Notes under the pieces: model-generated | What the model was told of the DNA's origin: nothing | Database searches by the model: none | Seen by the model: the letters and a program-made list of their open reading frames with translations, nothing else | Assembly: GCA_015698285.1 (NCBI GenBank) | Contig: CP048685.1 | Coordinates: 3,162,001 to 3,226,000, forward strand | DNA from: Candidatus Nitronauta litoralis | Lineage (GTDB): Bacteria > Nitrospinota > Nitrospinia > Nitrospinales > Nitrospinaceae | Direction: 5' to 3' | DNA length: 64,000 nt | Part shown: positions 7,801 to 15,812 of the stretch, one piece after another | How positions within the stretch are numbered: position 1 is the stretch's first letter | Layout: each line of letters opens with the position of its first letter | Position numbers and translations under genes: made by a program

Positions 7801-9606
7801 TTCTTCATCTTTATGGGAGGATTCTTCAGATTTTTCCTGGAATTGGCTTTTTTCTTCTTCAAAGCTGGCGCGCAAGTTCTCCAGTTGTTCTTCTATATGG
7901 GCTTTTTCCTCTGACAATCTTGATTTTTCGTCCGTTCTTTCTTCAAGTTGAAAGCGGGCCTGTTCCAGTTGAGCGTTCAGGTCCATCAACTCCTGCTGAA
8001 CGCTGGCCCGGGTATCAGATAATTCTTCTTCTGTTTGTTTCCGGTTTTCCAGTTCCTGCTCCAGACTGGAACGTGTGGATTGGAGCTCCTCATTCAGGGC
8101 TTGCCATTGGTCTTGCTGTGCTTGCATTTGTTCTTTCAGGGCATTGATTTCCTGCTCATATTCTTCTTTTACTTCTTGCAGGGCTTCCTGACTTTCATTT
8201 GATTTCTCCTTTTCGTCACTTATTTCCAAAAGAGCATCTTCAAGAAGGGAACCCGTAGTGGCAGGAGCGGGTGTTTCTGGAGGCAGGGCTATGGATTCCG
8301 CTGGATTCTCCTCTTCCACCGATGCATGTTCAAGCCTGTCGATTAAAATTGGGCCCAGTGTTTTGGAAAAAATGCGAATCATGCTTATTTCATCAGCGGT
8401 CCAACTTTTTTCCCGTTTTGTGGTTTCAAACCCAATGTAGCCAATCGAATCGTTTTTCCAAACGATAGGGACATTAATAAAAGACTTTACTCCCTGGGAA
8501 TGAAAGACTTCTTTTTCATTTGATGCATCGTCTGGAAGGTCTTCCAGTCTTTTGGCGTGAACCAATTCTTTTTTTTCGATTTTGGATTTGAACCAGGGAA
8601 AAATATCGAGGTCAATCCAATCATCGGGGCTGGCTTCAAGGTTTGGGTTTTCTTTACTCCAAATGTGGGAATTGATCATCTGTTTATTATTATCAACAAA
8701 AAGAAAAATGTACCCGCTCTCAGCGTTTGTGAGGTCACCAAGGTGAATTAAAACATTATTTACCCGCTCATCTACTTTGTTTCGGTTACTTTTTACCTCC
8801 TCGTCAATAGTGAGCAGGTTTTTGTCAAACTCAACCCAGAACTGGAATTTCATTCGGGCTTCACGGTTTTTTCTGGCCTCTTCTTCAAGTTTTCTTTTGC
8901 TGTCCGAGAGGTTTGTGCTCAGCTGTTTAATCTGTGGTTCATAATGTTTCTGGAGGCTATCCAGCTCGCCCTTTAACCGAAATTGGGGAGTGATATCAAT
9001 TCCTGATAATACGATCCCCTGGAGCTCTCCCTGATTACCGTGAAATGGGCCAGCCTGCCATTCTATGGTTAGTTCCGTTTTGTTTTTGCAAACAACAGGA
9101 GACTTAAAGGTTTCAACCCCCTTATTGCGGTCTCCAGCTATATCGTGGAGAATTTTTCGAGCCTGACTCCTAAAAGTTTCAGGCATAAGGGCCTGCGCCC
9201 AGTCTTTTCCCAGAATTTCCTTTCCGCGAAACCCCAGGACCTGTCCGGCTTTCTGGTTTATTTGGGAAATTTTTCCTGCACTGTCTGTTACCAACACGAT
9301 TGAACTATCTACGTTATTGACTATTCGGTTAAAGGCTCTTTCATCTATCAGAGCCTGTTCCACTTCCTGAACAAGGGACCGGGCACCAAGTAGCTTCAGG
9401 CAGGGATAGATCAGAGCGCAGCCGATAATTCCCAGAGTTGCAACGGAGAAGACCCACCGATTCGAGGGAGACGAATTAGAAGAGGCGAGCCCCATCAGGT
9501 CCATGACCAGATTTTCCAGGAAGAAAACCCATGCCACCAAAAGGACAAGGGCAATACATACGGTAATTCCGATCTGGTTCAAAACCTGGTCTTTTTTTTC
9601 ACCCAT
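4804..9606 (-). CDS. Very large membrane-anchored PAS/GAF histidine kinase-like protein without the phospho-acceptor His
   Basis: 1600 residues. Order seen: two membrane helices (about 11-34 and 51-72), PAS (92-208), GAF (275-425), a long acidic coiled coil (455-735), five further PAS-type domains (about 740-850, 855-965, 972-1095, 1105-1220, 1228-1345), a dimerisation helix region (1375-1440) and a GHKL ATPase domain (1490-1597). The kinase core is of the 'AHEINNPL' class, yet the H-box reads 'GVVAQQINNPIHG': the phosphorylated His is Gln1392 and the following Glu is Gln1393 (codons CAG CAA). The N box ('LLQNAEEAL'), G1 ('DSGCGIPP') and G2 ('GLGL') are kept, so ATP binding is plausible. It may act as a pseudokinase, as a heterodimer partner, or through another residue. 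No response regulator gene adjoins it; the IS481 element lies immediately downstream. Confidence 0.9.
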   Translation of the reverse strand: MGEKKDQVLNQIGITVCIALVLLVAWVFFLENLVMDLMGLASSNSSPSNRWVFSVATLGIIGCALIYPCLKLLGARSLVQEVEQALIDERAFNRIVNNVDSSIVLVTDSAGKISQINQKAGQVLGFRGKEILGKDWAQALMPETFRSQARKILHDIAGDRNKGVETFKSPVVCKNKTELTIEWQAGPFHGNQGELQGIVLSGIDITPQFRLKGELDSLQKHYEPQIKQLSTNLSDSKRKLEEEARKNREARMKFQFWVEFDKNLLTIDEEVKSNRNKVDERVNNVLIHLGDLTNAESGYIFLFVDNNKQMINSHIWSKENPNLEASPDDWIDLDIFPWFKSKIEKKELVHAKRLEDLPDDASNEKEVFHSQGVKSFINVPIVWKNDSIGYIGFETTKREKSWTADEISMIRIFSKTLGPILIDRLEHASVEEENPAESIALPPETPAPATTGSLLEDALLEISDEKEKSNESQEALQEVKEEYEQEINALKEQMQAQQDQWQALNEELQSTRSSLEQELENRKQTEEELSDTRASVQQELMDLNAQLEQARFQLEERTDEKSRLSEEKAHIEEQLENLRASFEEEKSQFQEKSEESSHKDEELAILQAQHEEKMGEVEKSLLAKEEEIARKTAEIDSMQEKLGMEAVKRQQIESDLEILNQKMKRQEQENNALNLAHGMLQTELDDLKKVQQDFDATLHELEEKEKSFEDYQKEMEGDLLLQKQLVDTLENQVKHFGQLDLPILSINDKGAITEWNKAAENILGPTDYEAIGQGLQYLLKDDTDFDMESHLISPLAEQGTLEITLPLAATDGEYKDTTMHFTALHTSEGVFDGGIAYITPPRGESANTPKTADSLFEYSDFLVFRLSTNFETLDINPAASRLSGLERKDVFEKDFFNLIFNEEQATEYREDVLNVFKSKTNSDFECVIKLGNNEERTLLFNLIKQETESGDLHSILAIGQDLTEFRQSEKLLKENETLLNSIVDHSADGFITIDENGIIQSFNSGAEKVFGYSTEETVGQNINLLMPEPYRSEHGNYISNYLVTGTAKVVGKPPREFMAQKKDGTVFPVEVAVREIFQDYRRMFVGIVHDISRRKAVEQALKESEEKFRKILSAESDAILIINATTKRLLEVNESAVRMFGFDRDEILRLKLTDISTEPEIKVGNGSVSGIGLASQSFMRYHKKKDGTVFPAEVSSSTFMAHNQKLYLRVIRDISERVRMEENLREGEEHLQHILNNTPAAIYLKDSEGRYRTVNKQFADLFRVTQNEVRGKVDHDIFPQDLADEFKNADMKVLESGTTFECKDTILYSDGAHIFDTIKFPLRNSSGVLYGLVGILTDITQRTRLEEELQNIRDHLEEMVVKRTEQLKTVQDKKVRSEKLKATAQLAGVVAQQINNPIHGIRNILEQVGDRVQMEEIHKGLVDIAIKECGRVSDLLARLKDCHTPETDEPENMDLNQVIEEVVNGDQEKLGDQVTFEKHFAQGLPQISGSTTQIRQALGHLLQNAEEALPDHKGKILIATERDENQVKIHIQDSGCGIPPENLDAIFDPFFTTKSAFKRSGLGLLLTLGVIKNHQGDIEVKSQPGKGTTFTVMLPVKANG

Positions 9607-10134
9607 GGTTCACAGTCTCAGAAAGGGAGTGGTTCAAGCTTTGGAAGGCTTCGCCATCCCCTGTTTAGTTCCAGTTAGTTGAATAAAGACGCCATAAATT
9701 GGAATCAACCTGGCCAGATTGCTCGAAATTTCCTTTAGAAATTACAGGCAACACCCGCCAAGGCGAAACAGGCTTCTTTTTATTAAAATTTTTATTAGTG
9801 CATAAAATTTTATCTTATAACTCTTTGAAAAGCAAATAATTATGGGATATTAGGGGGTCCGGAGCATGGAGTGATGAAAAATGAAACACACTCAAGCGAT
9901 TTACTTAAAATATTGAAAATAAATGACTTATTTTGTTTTTTTGGAGGGATGTTTTTGATAGGAGGACCAAGTTGAATGACAGCTATTATTTTTCGTATTC
10001 CAGTTTGTCCCAAACTGCTATTTCTCATTGAAAATTAAGGGGATGTTTGATGTTGAGATTTAACTTGCTAAATAGTACGATAAATTCCATCATCTAATAA
10101 GTGTAAATAAAGCTGTAAATACAGGAAATCTGGA
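9607..10134. other. Intergenic region between divergent signalling genes
   Basis: 528 bases, AT-rich in the middle, upstream of both the large kinase (minus) and the GAF-PilB ATPase (plus). A 33-codon frame (ATG 9874 to 9975) has a GGAG ribosome-like site and a hydrophobic C-terminal half, and an AGGAGG-led 18-codon frame begins at TTG 9972 overlapping its end. Neither has any recognisable similarity, so I do not call them genes. A ribosome site (AGGAAA, 10123-10128) for the ATPase lies at the right end. Confidence 0.4.
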
Positions 10135-13100
10135 ATGCCACTCATTACGCAAAAAAAGGGAGGCGGAGGTGGATCGGAAGAACTGCCTCCCAAGTCCTCT
10201 GCCAAGGATTCTGTTAAGAAAAAGGGTCCGGAGAAAAACAAACACCATGAACTTTCAGGGACCGGACTATCCCTCGAAGAAGCAATAAAAAATGCTCAGG
10301 AAGAGGACACCGGAAAAGCTAAAGATGAAAGTCCTGAGGTCAAAAATGAACAGCGCCAGGCAATAACCCCGTCCCCTCCGGGAAAAGAGCTTTCTCAAGA
10401 AGAGCGGCGTGATGAGGAAATGCGCAAAAAATGCGGAGGGCGGCGGGTCTCCGACCGGATCAAACCCCTTTTGGCACAACTTGTTACCCTTGTATCTTCC
10501 GATAATATTACAGAAGCCTTTTTAAACCTTTCCGATGAAATTAAAGAGTTTTTTGATTCGGAATACCTGATCGTTTATTCAATTGACTCCAAAAATAATC
10601 AATTGGTTTCGCGCAATCTGATTTCCGATCGTATTGAGGAAAAGAGGTTGCCAATCACCAATGATAATTTGCCTGGTTATGCGGTTAAAAACGAAACGGC
10701 TCTCAATATATTCAACGTTGATAATGAGGAAGATCTAAAACGTTACCCTGGTCTGAAACACGACAGCACCTGGGATAAAAAACTGGGTTCAAAAACCAAA
10801 CAGGCTTTGGTTGTTCCAGTTTTTTATGAAAAGAAAACCCTGGGTGCAATTGAAATTATTAATAATCGTACTGGAGAAGAATTTTCCGATCAATTTCTTA
10901 AGCTTGCCCAGGAAATGGCCAAGGCTCTGAGTCGCCCACTTGAAAAGCTTAGACAAGAAGAAATTAAGGAGAAGATTCAAGACCTGGGTCTGCTCATTCA
11001 GCAAGCGAGTGCGATGGATGAATTGTTTATCAAGCTGATTGACCCAATGAAAGAAATATTTTTGTCTGAGTCTATCGCCATTTATGCCCTTGATAAGGAA
11101 AAGGGGGAAATTTTTTCTAAAGTCAAAACGGGGGAGGAAATCCAGGAAATCCGATTGACAGTTGGCCCTTCGAGTGTTGCAGGGTGGGTTGGCCAGGAAA
11201 AACGTATGGTGAACGTGGCCGATGTGTATGACTCCAAGAGCCTGACCCAGTACCACCCGGAATTAAAATTTGATAAAGCCTGGGATGAAAAATCCGGTAA
11301 TAAAACAACATCAATGCTTTGTTGTCCCATGCTCTATGAAAATAATGTGATGGGAGTGGTCCAGCTTACCAATCGGGTAAACGCAGAACGATATAATAAT
11401 CACGACGAAAAGAACCTGATCACAGTTTCTCAAATGCTAGCCATTTCCCTTTACAACAATAAGAAGTTCATGGGAAACCGGCCAACCAAATTCAGTTATT
11501 TGGTCAACAACGGATTCCTGACTGCCGAGGAACTGCAAAAGGCGATCGCTAAAGCCAGAAAGACACAATCAGATGTGGAATCTGTGCTGATCGATGAGAT
11601 AGGTATTAAGGCTAAAGAATTAGGCAAGTCTTATGAAAATTATTTTGGTGTTCCTTACTTTGGCCATAGCGATGACATTGTGCTTCCTAAAAGGTATTTC
11701 GAGGGGTTAAACCGGAAACACATGAAAAAACATTTTTGGGTGCCCATCCAAAATGATGAGAACCTGGCGGTGATTCTGATCGATAATCCTTCGGATATGG
11801 ACAGAATCAGAAGCATCAAGATGATTTTTCCCAGGAAAGAAATACAGTTTAAGGTAGGTCTAAAGTCTGATATTCAAAAGTTTCTTTCGGGAACCTTGTC
11901 AGATGAACCCGCCGAAGAGGTCGATGATTCCGCACCGCCTCCAAGCGAAGATATGTCTGAACTTTTAGAATCCTTGATGAGCGAAGCAGACGATGTCGAT
12001 GTTATGGAAGGCGATGAGGATGAAGAAAGTGCTATTACCGAGGGCGACAGTTCTATTGTCAGATTGGTTAATAAAGTTATCACCGATGCTTATGACCAGG
12101 GAGTTTCTGATATCCATATTGAGCCCGGGATTGATAAGAAGGAACTGAGAGTTCGCTATCGTAAAGAAGGAGATTGCGAAATAATCCAGAAAATTCCATC
12201 CATGTACAAGCAAGCCATGATATCGCGAATCAAAATTATGTCCCGCCTGGACATTGCTGAGAAAAGGTTGCCACAGGATGGGAAAATAAAAATGAAATAT
12301 GGCCGAAAGCAGATTGAATTGCGGGTAGCTACATGTCCAACCGTGGGAGGAAATGAAGATGTAGTCATGCGTATTCTGGCTGCGAGCAAACCTTTTCCTC
12401 TGGACGCAATGAACTTCTCTCCACCAAACCTGGAAATTCTTGAACGCAATGTTGTGAAACCCTATGGAATTTTTCTGGTGGTCGGGCCCACGGGTTCCGG
12501 CAAAACAACGACACTCCATTCCTGTCTGGGATACATCAATACTCCAAAGAAAAAAATATGGACTGCGGAGGACCCTGTCGAAATCACACAGGAAGGGTTG
12601 CGCCAGGTCCAGATGCAAAACAAGATTGGCCTTGATTTTTCTCGAGCCATGCGTTCATTTTTGCGCGGTGACCCGGACGTCATTATGGTGGGTGAAATGC
12701 GGGATGTGGAAACCTGCGCCATTGGTATTGAAGCTTCACTTACAGGCCATCTGGTTTTTAGTACTCTTCATACGAACTCTGCCCCTGAAACAGTTTCACG
12801 GCTTATTGATATGGGGATGAATCCCATTAACTTTGCAGATGCCTTGTTGGTGATTCTTGCTCAGCGCCTTGTGAAGACTCTCTGTAAACATTGCAAAGAA
12901 GACTATCATCCTTCAAAACAGGAGTTCGATAATCTGGTAGAAGAGTACGGTGAAAAATGGTTCCCGCGGTTAGGAATTGAATACAATGACGACCTTATGC
13001 TTAAACGCCCAAAAGGGTGTAAAAAATGCGGAGATTCGGGTTACTCCGGTCGGACCGGCCTTCATGAGGTGATGGAGGGGACCGCCATGATGAAGCGTTT

Positions 13101-13242
13101 GATAATGAAAAAAGCTTTGGTTGAAGAAATCAGAGAACAGGCAATTCAAGACGGTATGTCCACTCTGAAGCAAGATGGTATTTACAAAATTTTTAAAGGT
13201 GACTGTGACTATAAACAGGTTGCCGCAGTTTGTATTGCCTGA
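10135..13242 (+). CDS. GAF-GAF-MshEN-PilB/GspE-type secretion/pilus ATPase
   Basis: 1035 residues; ATG 10135 with AGGAAA six bases upstream. After a lysine/glutamate-rich head (1-100) come two GAF domains (about 110-275 and 285-445, both with the '[K]RYPGLK..'/'QYHPELK' and 'PV.YE...LG' pattern), an N-terminal GspE/PilB-type domain (455-570), an acidic linker (600-645) and the hexameric ATPase. Motifs: Walker A 'GPTGSGKTT' (about 784-792), Walker B region 'RGDPDVIMVGEMRD' (about 844), His box 'GHLVFSTLHTNSA', and a C4 zinc site (Cys917, Cys920, Cys962, Cys965). Such ATPases extend type IV pili or drive type II secretion. The double GAF front end is unusual and suggests ligand- or nucleotide-gated assembly. 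No pilin, PilC or secretin genes are nearby, so its machine is elsewhere. Confidence 0.88.
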   Translation: MPLITQKKGGGGGSEELPPKSSAKDSVKKKGPEKNKHHELSGTGLSLEEAIKNAQEEDTGKAKDESPEVKNEQRQAITPSPPGKELSQEERRDEEMRKKCGGRRVSDRIKPLLAQLVTLVSSDNITEAFLNLSDEIKEFFDSEYLIVYSIDSKNNQLVSRNLISDRIEEKRLPITNDNLPGYAVKNETALNIFNVDNEEDLKRYPGLKHDSTWDKKLGSKTKQALVVPVFYEKKTLGAIEIINNRTGEEFSDQFLKLAQEMAKALSRPLEKLRQEEIKEKIQDLGLLIQQASAMDELFIKLIDPMKEIFLSESIAIYALDKEKGEIFSKVKTGEEIQEIRLTVGPSSVAGWVGQEKRMVNVADVYDSKSLTQYHPELKFDKAWDEKSGNKTTSMLCCPMLYENNVMGVVQLTNRVNAERYNNHDEKNLITVSQMLAISLYNNKKFMGNRPTKFSYLVNNGFLTAEELQKAIAKARKTQSDVESVLIDEIGIKAKELGKSYENYFGVPYFGHSDDIVLPKRYFEGLNRKHMKKHFWVPIQNDENLAVILIDNPSDMDRIRSIKMIFPRKEIQFKVGLKSDIQKFLSGTLSDEPAEEVDDSAPPPSEDMSELLESLMSEADDVDVMEGDEDEESAITEGDSSIVRLVNKVITDAYDQGVSDIHIEPGIDKKELRVRYRKEGDCEIIQKIPSMYKQAMISRIKIMSRLDIAEKRLPQDGKIKMKYGRKQIELRVATCPTVGGNEDVVMRILAASKPFPLDAMNFSPPNLEILERNVVKPYGIFLVVGPTGSGKTTTLHSCLGYINTPKKKIWTAEDPVEITQEGLRQVQMQNKIGLDFSRAMRSFLRGDPDVIMVGEMRDVETCAIGIEASLTGHLVFSTLHTNSAPETVSRLIDMGMNPINFADALLVILAQRLVKTLCKHCKEDYHPSKQEFDNLVEEYGEKWFPRLGIEYNDDLMLKRPKGCKKCGDSGYSGRTGLHEVMEGTAMMKRLIMKKALVEEIREQAIQDGMSTLKQDGIYKIFKGDCDYKQVAAVCIA

Positions 13243-13265
13243 TAATTATATTCAATGGGAACCTT

Positions 13266-14024
13266 ATGGAAACCGGGAAGCCAGAAAATTATCCAACCCC
13301 TTCTGTTAAAAGCGAACTCCTCCAAAATTCAGTAAATGTCCTCGTTATTGAGCAGGACTCGGTTTCACTCCAACTTCTAAGTCGTTTAATCGAAAAAGCT
13401 GGTTATCCCTATGCGCTCGCAGGCTCCTGGGAGGACGTATCTGAAAAATTACATTCATTTCTCCCAAACGTAATTATTTTGGGACAGGCTCAAACACAGC
13501 TGGGTTTGCAAAGTCAGGTCGACTGTCTTCGGCAGGAAAGTGAAGTAGAGGATGTCAAAATACTTGTGATAGAACAGCATGAGAAAATTTCGCCTGCTGG
13601 AGCGACTCTATTACCTCGCCCACTGGACTGGGGGTATGTTAAGAAAATTCTTGAAGAAACTACCAGCGAGACTATTCGAAAAACTGCATTATTAATCAAT
13701 CCGGATACCTTGTTTAACACAGTTCTGGCCCGCCAGTTTGCCAGGTTAGGGTGGCTGGTTGAATCGACTCCCCTGATTCAGTCGGCCCGAAGCTTTCTCG
13801 AAAATAATTCTGTCGATATCATTTTCATGGAAACTCAGCTTGGGATTAATGAAATTATACAAGTGGCGGAACTGGAAAAAAATGTGCCTCTGTTTTTACT
13901 TGCAACCAGAAAACTAAATCCTCAAGAAAAATTGAAGTTGTCAAAATTTCATTCTGTGATTTTTAAACAGGGACATTTTAGTATCAGAGAATTGAGAGAT
14001 GCTCTGGATAGTCTTGAACATTGA
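13266..14024 (+). CDS. Tandem receiver-like protein with degenerate phosphorylation sites
   Basis: 252 residues; ATG 13266 chosen over an upstream in-frame start that overlaps the ATPase gene. Two CheY-like halves can be traced. In the first (about 23-125) 'VLVIEQD' replaces the acidic pair and the phospho-aspartate position in 'NVIILG' is Gly73. In the second (about 140-250) the same position in 'VDIIFMET' is Glu189, a constitutive-phosphate mimic, while the distal lysine is kept in 'VIFKQG' (Lys234). It has no output domain. The gene starts 23 bases after the GAF-GAF-PilB ATPase stop and is probably co-transcribed, so it may bind or gate that ATPase without phosphorylation. Family assignment rests on secondary-structure pattern rather than strong motifs. 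Confidence 0.65.
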   Translation: METGKPENYPTPSVKSELLQNSVNVLVIEQDSVSLQLLSRLIEKAGYPYALAGSWEDVSEKLHSFLPNVIILGQAQTQLGLQSQVDCLRQESEVEDVKILVIEQHEKISPAGATLLPRPLDWGYVKKILEETTSETIRKTALLINPDTLFNTVLARQFARLGWLVESTPLIQSARSFLENNSVDIIFMETQLGINEIIQVAELEKNVPLFLLATRKLNPQEKLKLSKFHSVIFKQGHFSIRELRDALDSLEH

Positions 14025-14035
14025 ATTAAGCCGGT

Positions 14036-14521
14036 TCATTTTTCCCTTTTGCCCGTTGGGTAGGCAGGGGGGGGCTCCAGGCTTGGGAAAAATACACTTT
14101 TCGGGCTGGCCCGCAGAATAAACTTGTCCTTTTCAGTTGCCCCTTCCATGTTCCGGTCCAGAAGAAAACGCCATTGGGCTTTTTCCCCCGGTCTATGCGG
14201 CCTTCCTTTTACCAGAATGCCTCCACGATGAGGATTGTTGACAAGGAAAAGTTTGGTGTTTTTCCCTTTCTTTACTTCCTTCGAGGCAGGGATTCTGTAA
14301 ACCCAGGCAAAAATCTGGGATAAACTGCGCGGATTGTGGTTTTTAATTTTAAAAATAATATGACTGAAGTCTTCGGCAAGAATATACTTTTCGGAAAAAG
14401 CAATTGTGCCTGTTCGGATAAAATTTTCCTCCTCGTTTTTACCCTCACCCCAGACAGGGTTCGGAAAAAAAATCAGGAGGCACAAAAAAAGATGTAACTT
14501 ATTGACAAGTTTTGAGTTCAT
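14036..14521 (-). CDS. Hypothetical exported protein (161 aa)
   Basis: Starts with a clear signal peptide (about residues 1-25, 'LHLFLCLLIFFPNPVWG' before the cut), giving a small basic periplasmic protein predicted to be mostly beta strand: 'FSHIIFKIKNHNPRSLSQIFAWVYRIP' and 'GEKAQWRFLLDRN' look like an Ig/sandwich-type fold. It ends with a proline-rich tail. I do not recognise the family. It converges on the tandem receiver gene and is divergent from the receiver-DUF1566 gene, with a short perfect inverted repeat in the shared upstream region. Confidence 0.6.
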   Translation of the reverse strand: MNSKLVNKLHLFLCLLIFFPNPVWGEGKNEEENFIRTGTIAFSEKYILAEDFSHIIFKIKNHNPRSLSQIFAWVYRIPASKEVKKGKNTKLFLVNNPHRGGILVKGRPHRPGEKAQWRFLLDRNMEGATEKDKFILRASPKSVFFPSLEPPPAYPTGKREK

Positions 14522-14569
14522 ATGATCGGTTGTTAAAAATGCTGGATTTTTTTCTTATTAACCCTGAGC

Positions 14570-14592
14570 CTAATTGGGTGTTTGCCAATTAG
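14570..14592. promoter_or_regulatory. 8-bp inverted repeat in a divergent upstream region
   Basis: CTAATTGG and CCAATTAG are separated by seven bases (GTGTTTG). The repeat lies 44 bases before the receiver-DUF1566 gene and about 50 bases before the divergent exported-protein gene. There is no T tract, so a protein-binding site is more likely than a terminator. No binding protein can be named. Confidence 0.35.
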
Positions 14593-14635
14593 TTGGGCCT
14601 CCTTCATTTAACCAAGCCTTGAGACAGGATTCAAG

Positions 14636-15745
14636 ATGGCCGAAGAAATAGATTACGTTGGGGAAGAAGCAAAGGATGGCGAGGATGAGAAAGGGGAGAA
14701 ACCATCCAAAAAGAAAAATGCCACCCCTCGTTTGCTTCTGGTAGATCCGGATAAGAAGTTACATGATCTGGTCCCCAAAGTGGCGGCAGGCGCGGGGATT
14801 GTTGTGGACCATGTTGATACAGGTGAGGAAGCCTTGGAGGTTTTGCAATCCAAAGGGCCTTTTTCAGTAATTTTGACGGAACAAACTGCCACCGGCCTCC
14901 GTGGGGCCGAGGTTTTGAGTAAGGCCAAAAAGCTTTCACCCCATACAGCACGGATCCTTTGCTCCTCCAAGGTCGATGTCAAGTCGATTGAGGAATCCAT
15001 AAATCTTGGGGAGCCTTTCCGCTTTCTGAAAAAGCCGTTGGACAATAAATTATTATTAAAATGCGTGCAGGAAAGTCTTCGCGAATATAACAAAAATGTA
15101 TCGATTGCCGGTCAATTAAAACTGTTGGATAAATTGACTGGTGAATTCAAATCTTTAAAATCTGAGGGAAAAGAACAAAAATCTCAAATCGCCAGTTTAA
15201 AAAAATCTTTGCGTGCAGTTGTGATTGGGGTCGGAATGATTGTGGTTACCATTGCTGGTGGGTATGGTGTCAACGCATATTTGGAAGGCCGGGAAATTGA
15301 AGAAGGGAGTGTGAAGTATGGGACCTGGGTTTTGTACCCCAACCGGACTGCCAAAGATACCAGCACTGGCAAAACCTGGATGTCGGTCGATTTCCGAAAT
15401 ATAGAAAAACGCGCACCCAAATCCTGGAATGAAGCCAATGAGTGGATTATAAAAATGAACGAAAAAAAATTTGGTGGTTTTTCTGACTGGCGGTTGCCTA
15501 CTCTGGAAGAGTATAAAGCGACATATGATCCAAATCACATCAAGACCGCATTTGAAAATCGAGAAAATTATAAAGTAGGTTATCCTCTGGCTTTTGAAGA
15601 TGGTGGAGGCTACGGTTATTGGTCTTCTACGACCACCTCGGAAAATAACGCAGGTTATTTTTTCTTTATTGGGGGTTACGATAAAATGGTTGCCAGGGAT
15701 TTCACAAGCCCTGCTATGAGCGTTCGACTGGTTCGAGATGGATGA
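14636..15745 (+). CDS. Receiver domain - transmembrane - DUF1566 (Lcl-type) fusion protein
   Basis: 369 residues; ATG with an AGGAT ribosome site. Order: charged head (1-30), cytoplasmic CheY-like receiver domain (31-150), coiled coil (about 155-190), one membrane helix (about 192-215), then an extracytoplasmic DUF1566/Lcl-type domain (about 225-368) with the signatures 'DWRLPTLEEY', 'YGYWSSTT' and 'SVRLVRDG'. The receiver keeps Asp37 and Lys132/133 ('FLKKPL') but the phospho-aspartate position is Glu82 ('VILTEQTATG'), a possible permanent 'on' state. DUF1566 domains are common in exported proteins of unknown or adhesive/C-lectin-like function. A receiver inside joined to such a domain outside is an odd arrangement, perhaps passing information outward or localising the exported domain. 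Confidence 0.8.
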   Translation: MAEEIDYVGEEAKDGEDEKGEKPSKKKNATPRLLLVDPDKKLHDLVPKVAAGAGIVVDHVDTGEEALEVLQSKGPFSVILTEQTATGLRGAEVLSKAKKLSPHTARILCSSKVDVKSIEESINLGEPFRFLKKPLDNKLLLKCVQESLREYNKNVSIAGQLKLLDKLTGEFKSLKSEGKEQKSQIASLKKSLRAVVIGVGMIVVTIAGGYGVNAYLEGREIEEGSVKYGTWVLYPNRTAKDTSTGKTWMSVDFRNIEKRAPKSWNEANEWIIKMNEKKFGGFSDWRLPTLEEYKATYDPNHIKTAFENRENYKVGYPLAFEDGGGYGYWSSTTTSENNAGYFFFIGGYDKMVARDFTSPAMSVRLVRDG

Positions 15746-15812
15746 TCACACCGTGTTCTACCACCTTAAATACTTCCACAACAAAACCTTCCTCCTTTTC
15801 TAAGGGATCCCA

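Noticed and set aside
7517-8147. Long plus-strand frames antisense to the large kinase
   Set aside because: They are serine/leucine-rich mirror readings of the kinase coiled coil (Glu/Gln codons read backward); no ribosome sites or family similarity.
9874-9975. 33-codon frame with hydrophobic C-terminus and GGAG upstream
   Set aside because: Plausible leader peptide, but with nothing beyond start and ribosome site to support it. Left as a note in the intergenic entry.
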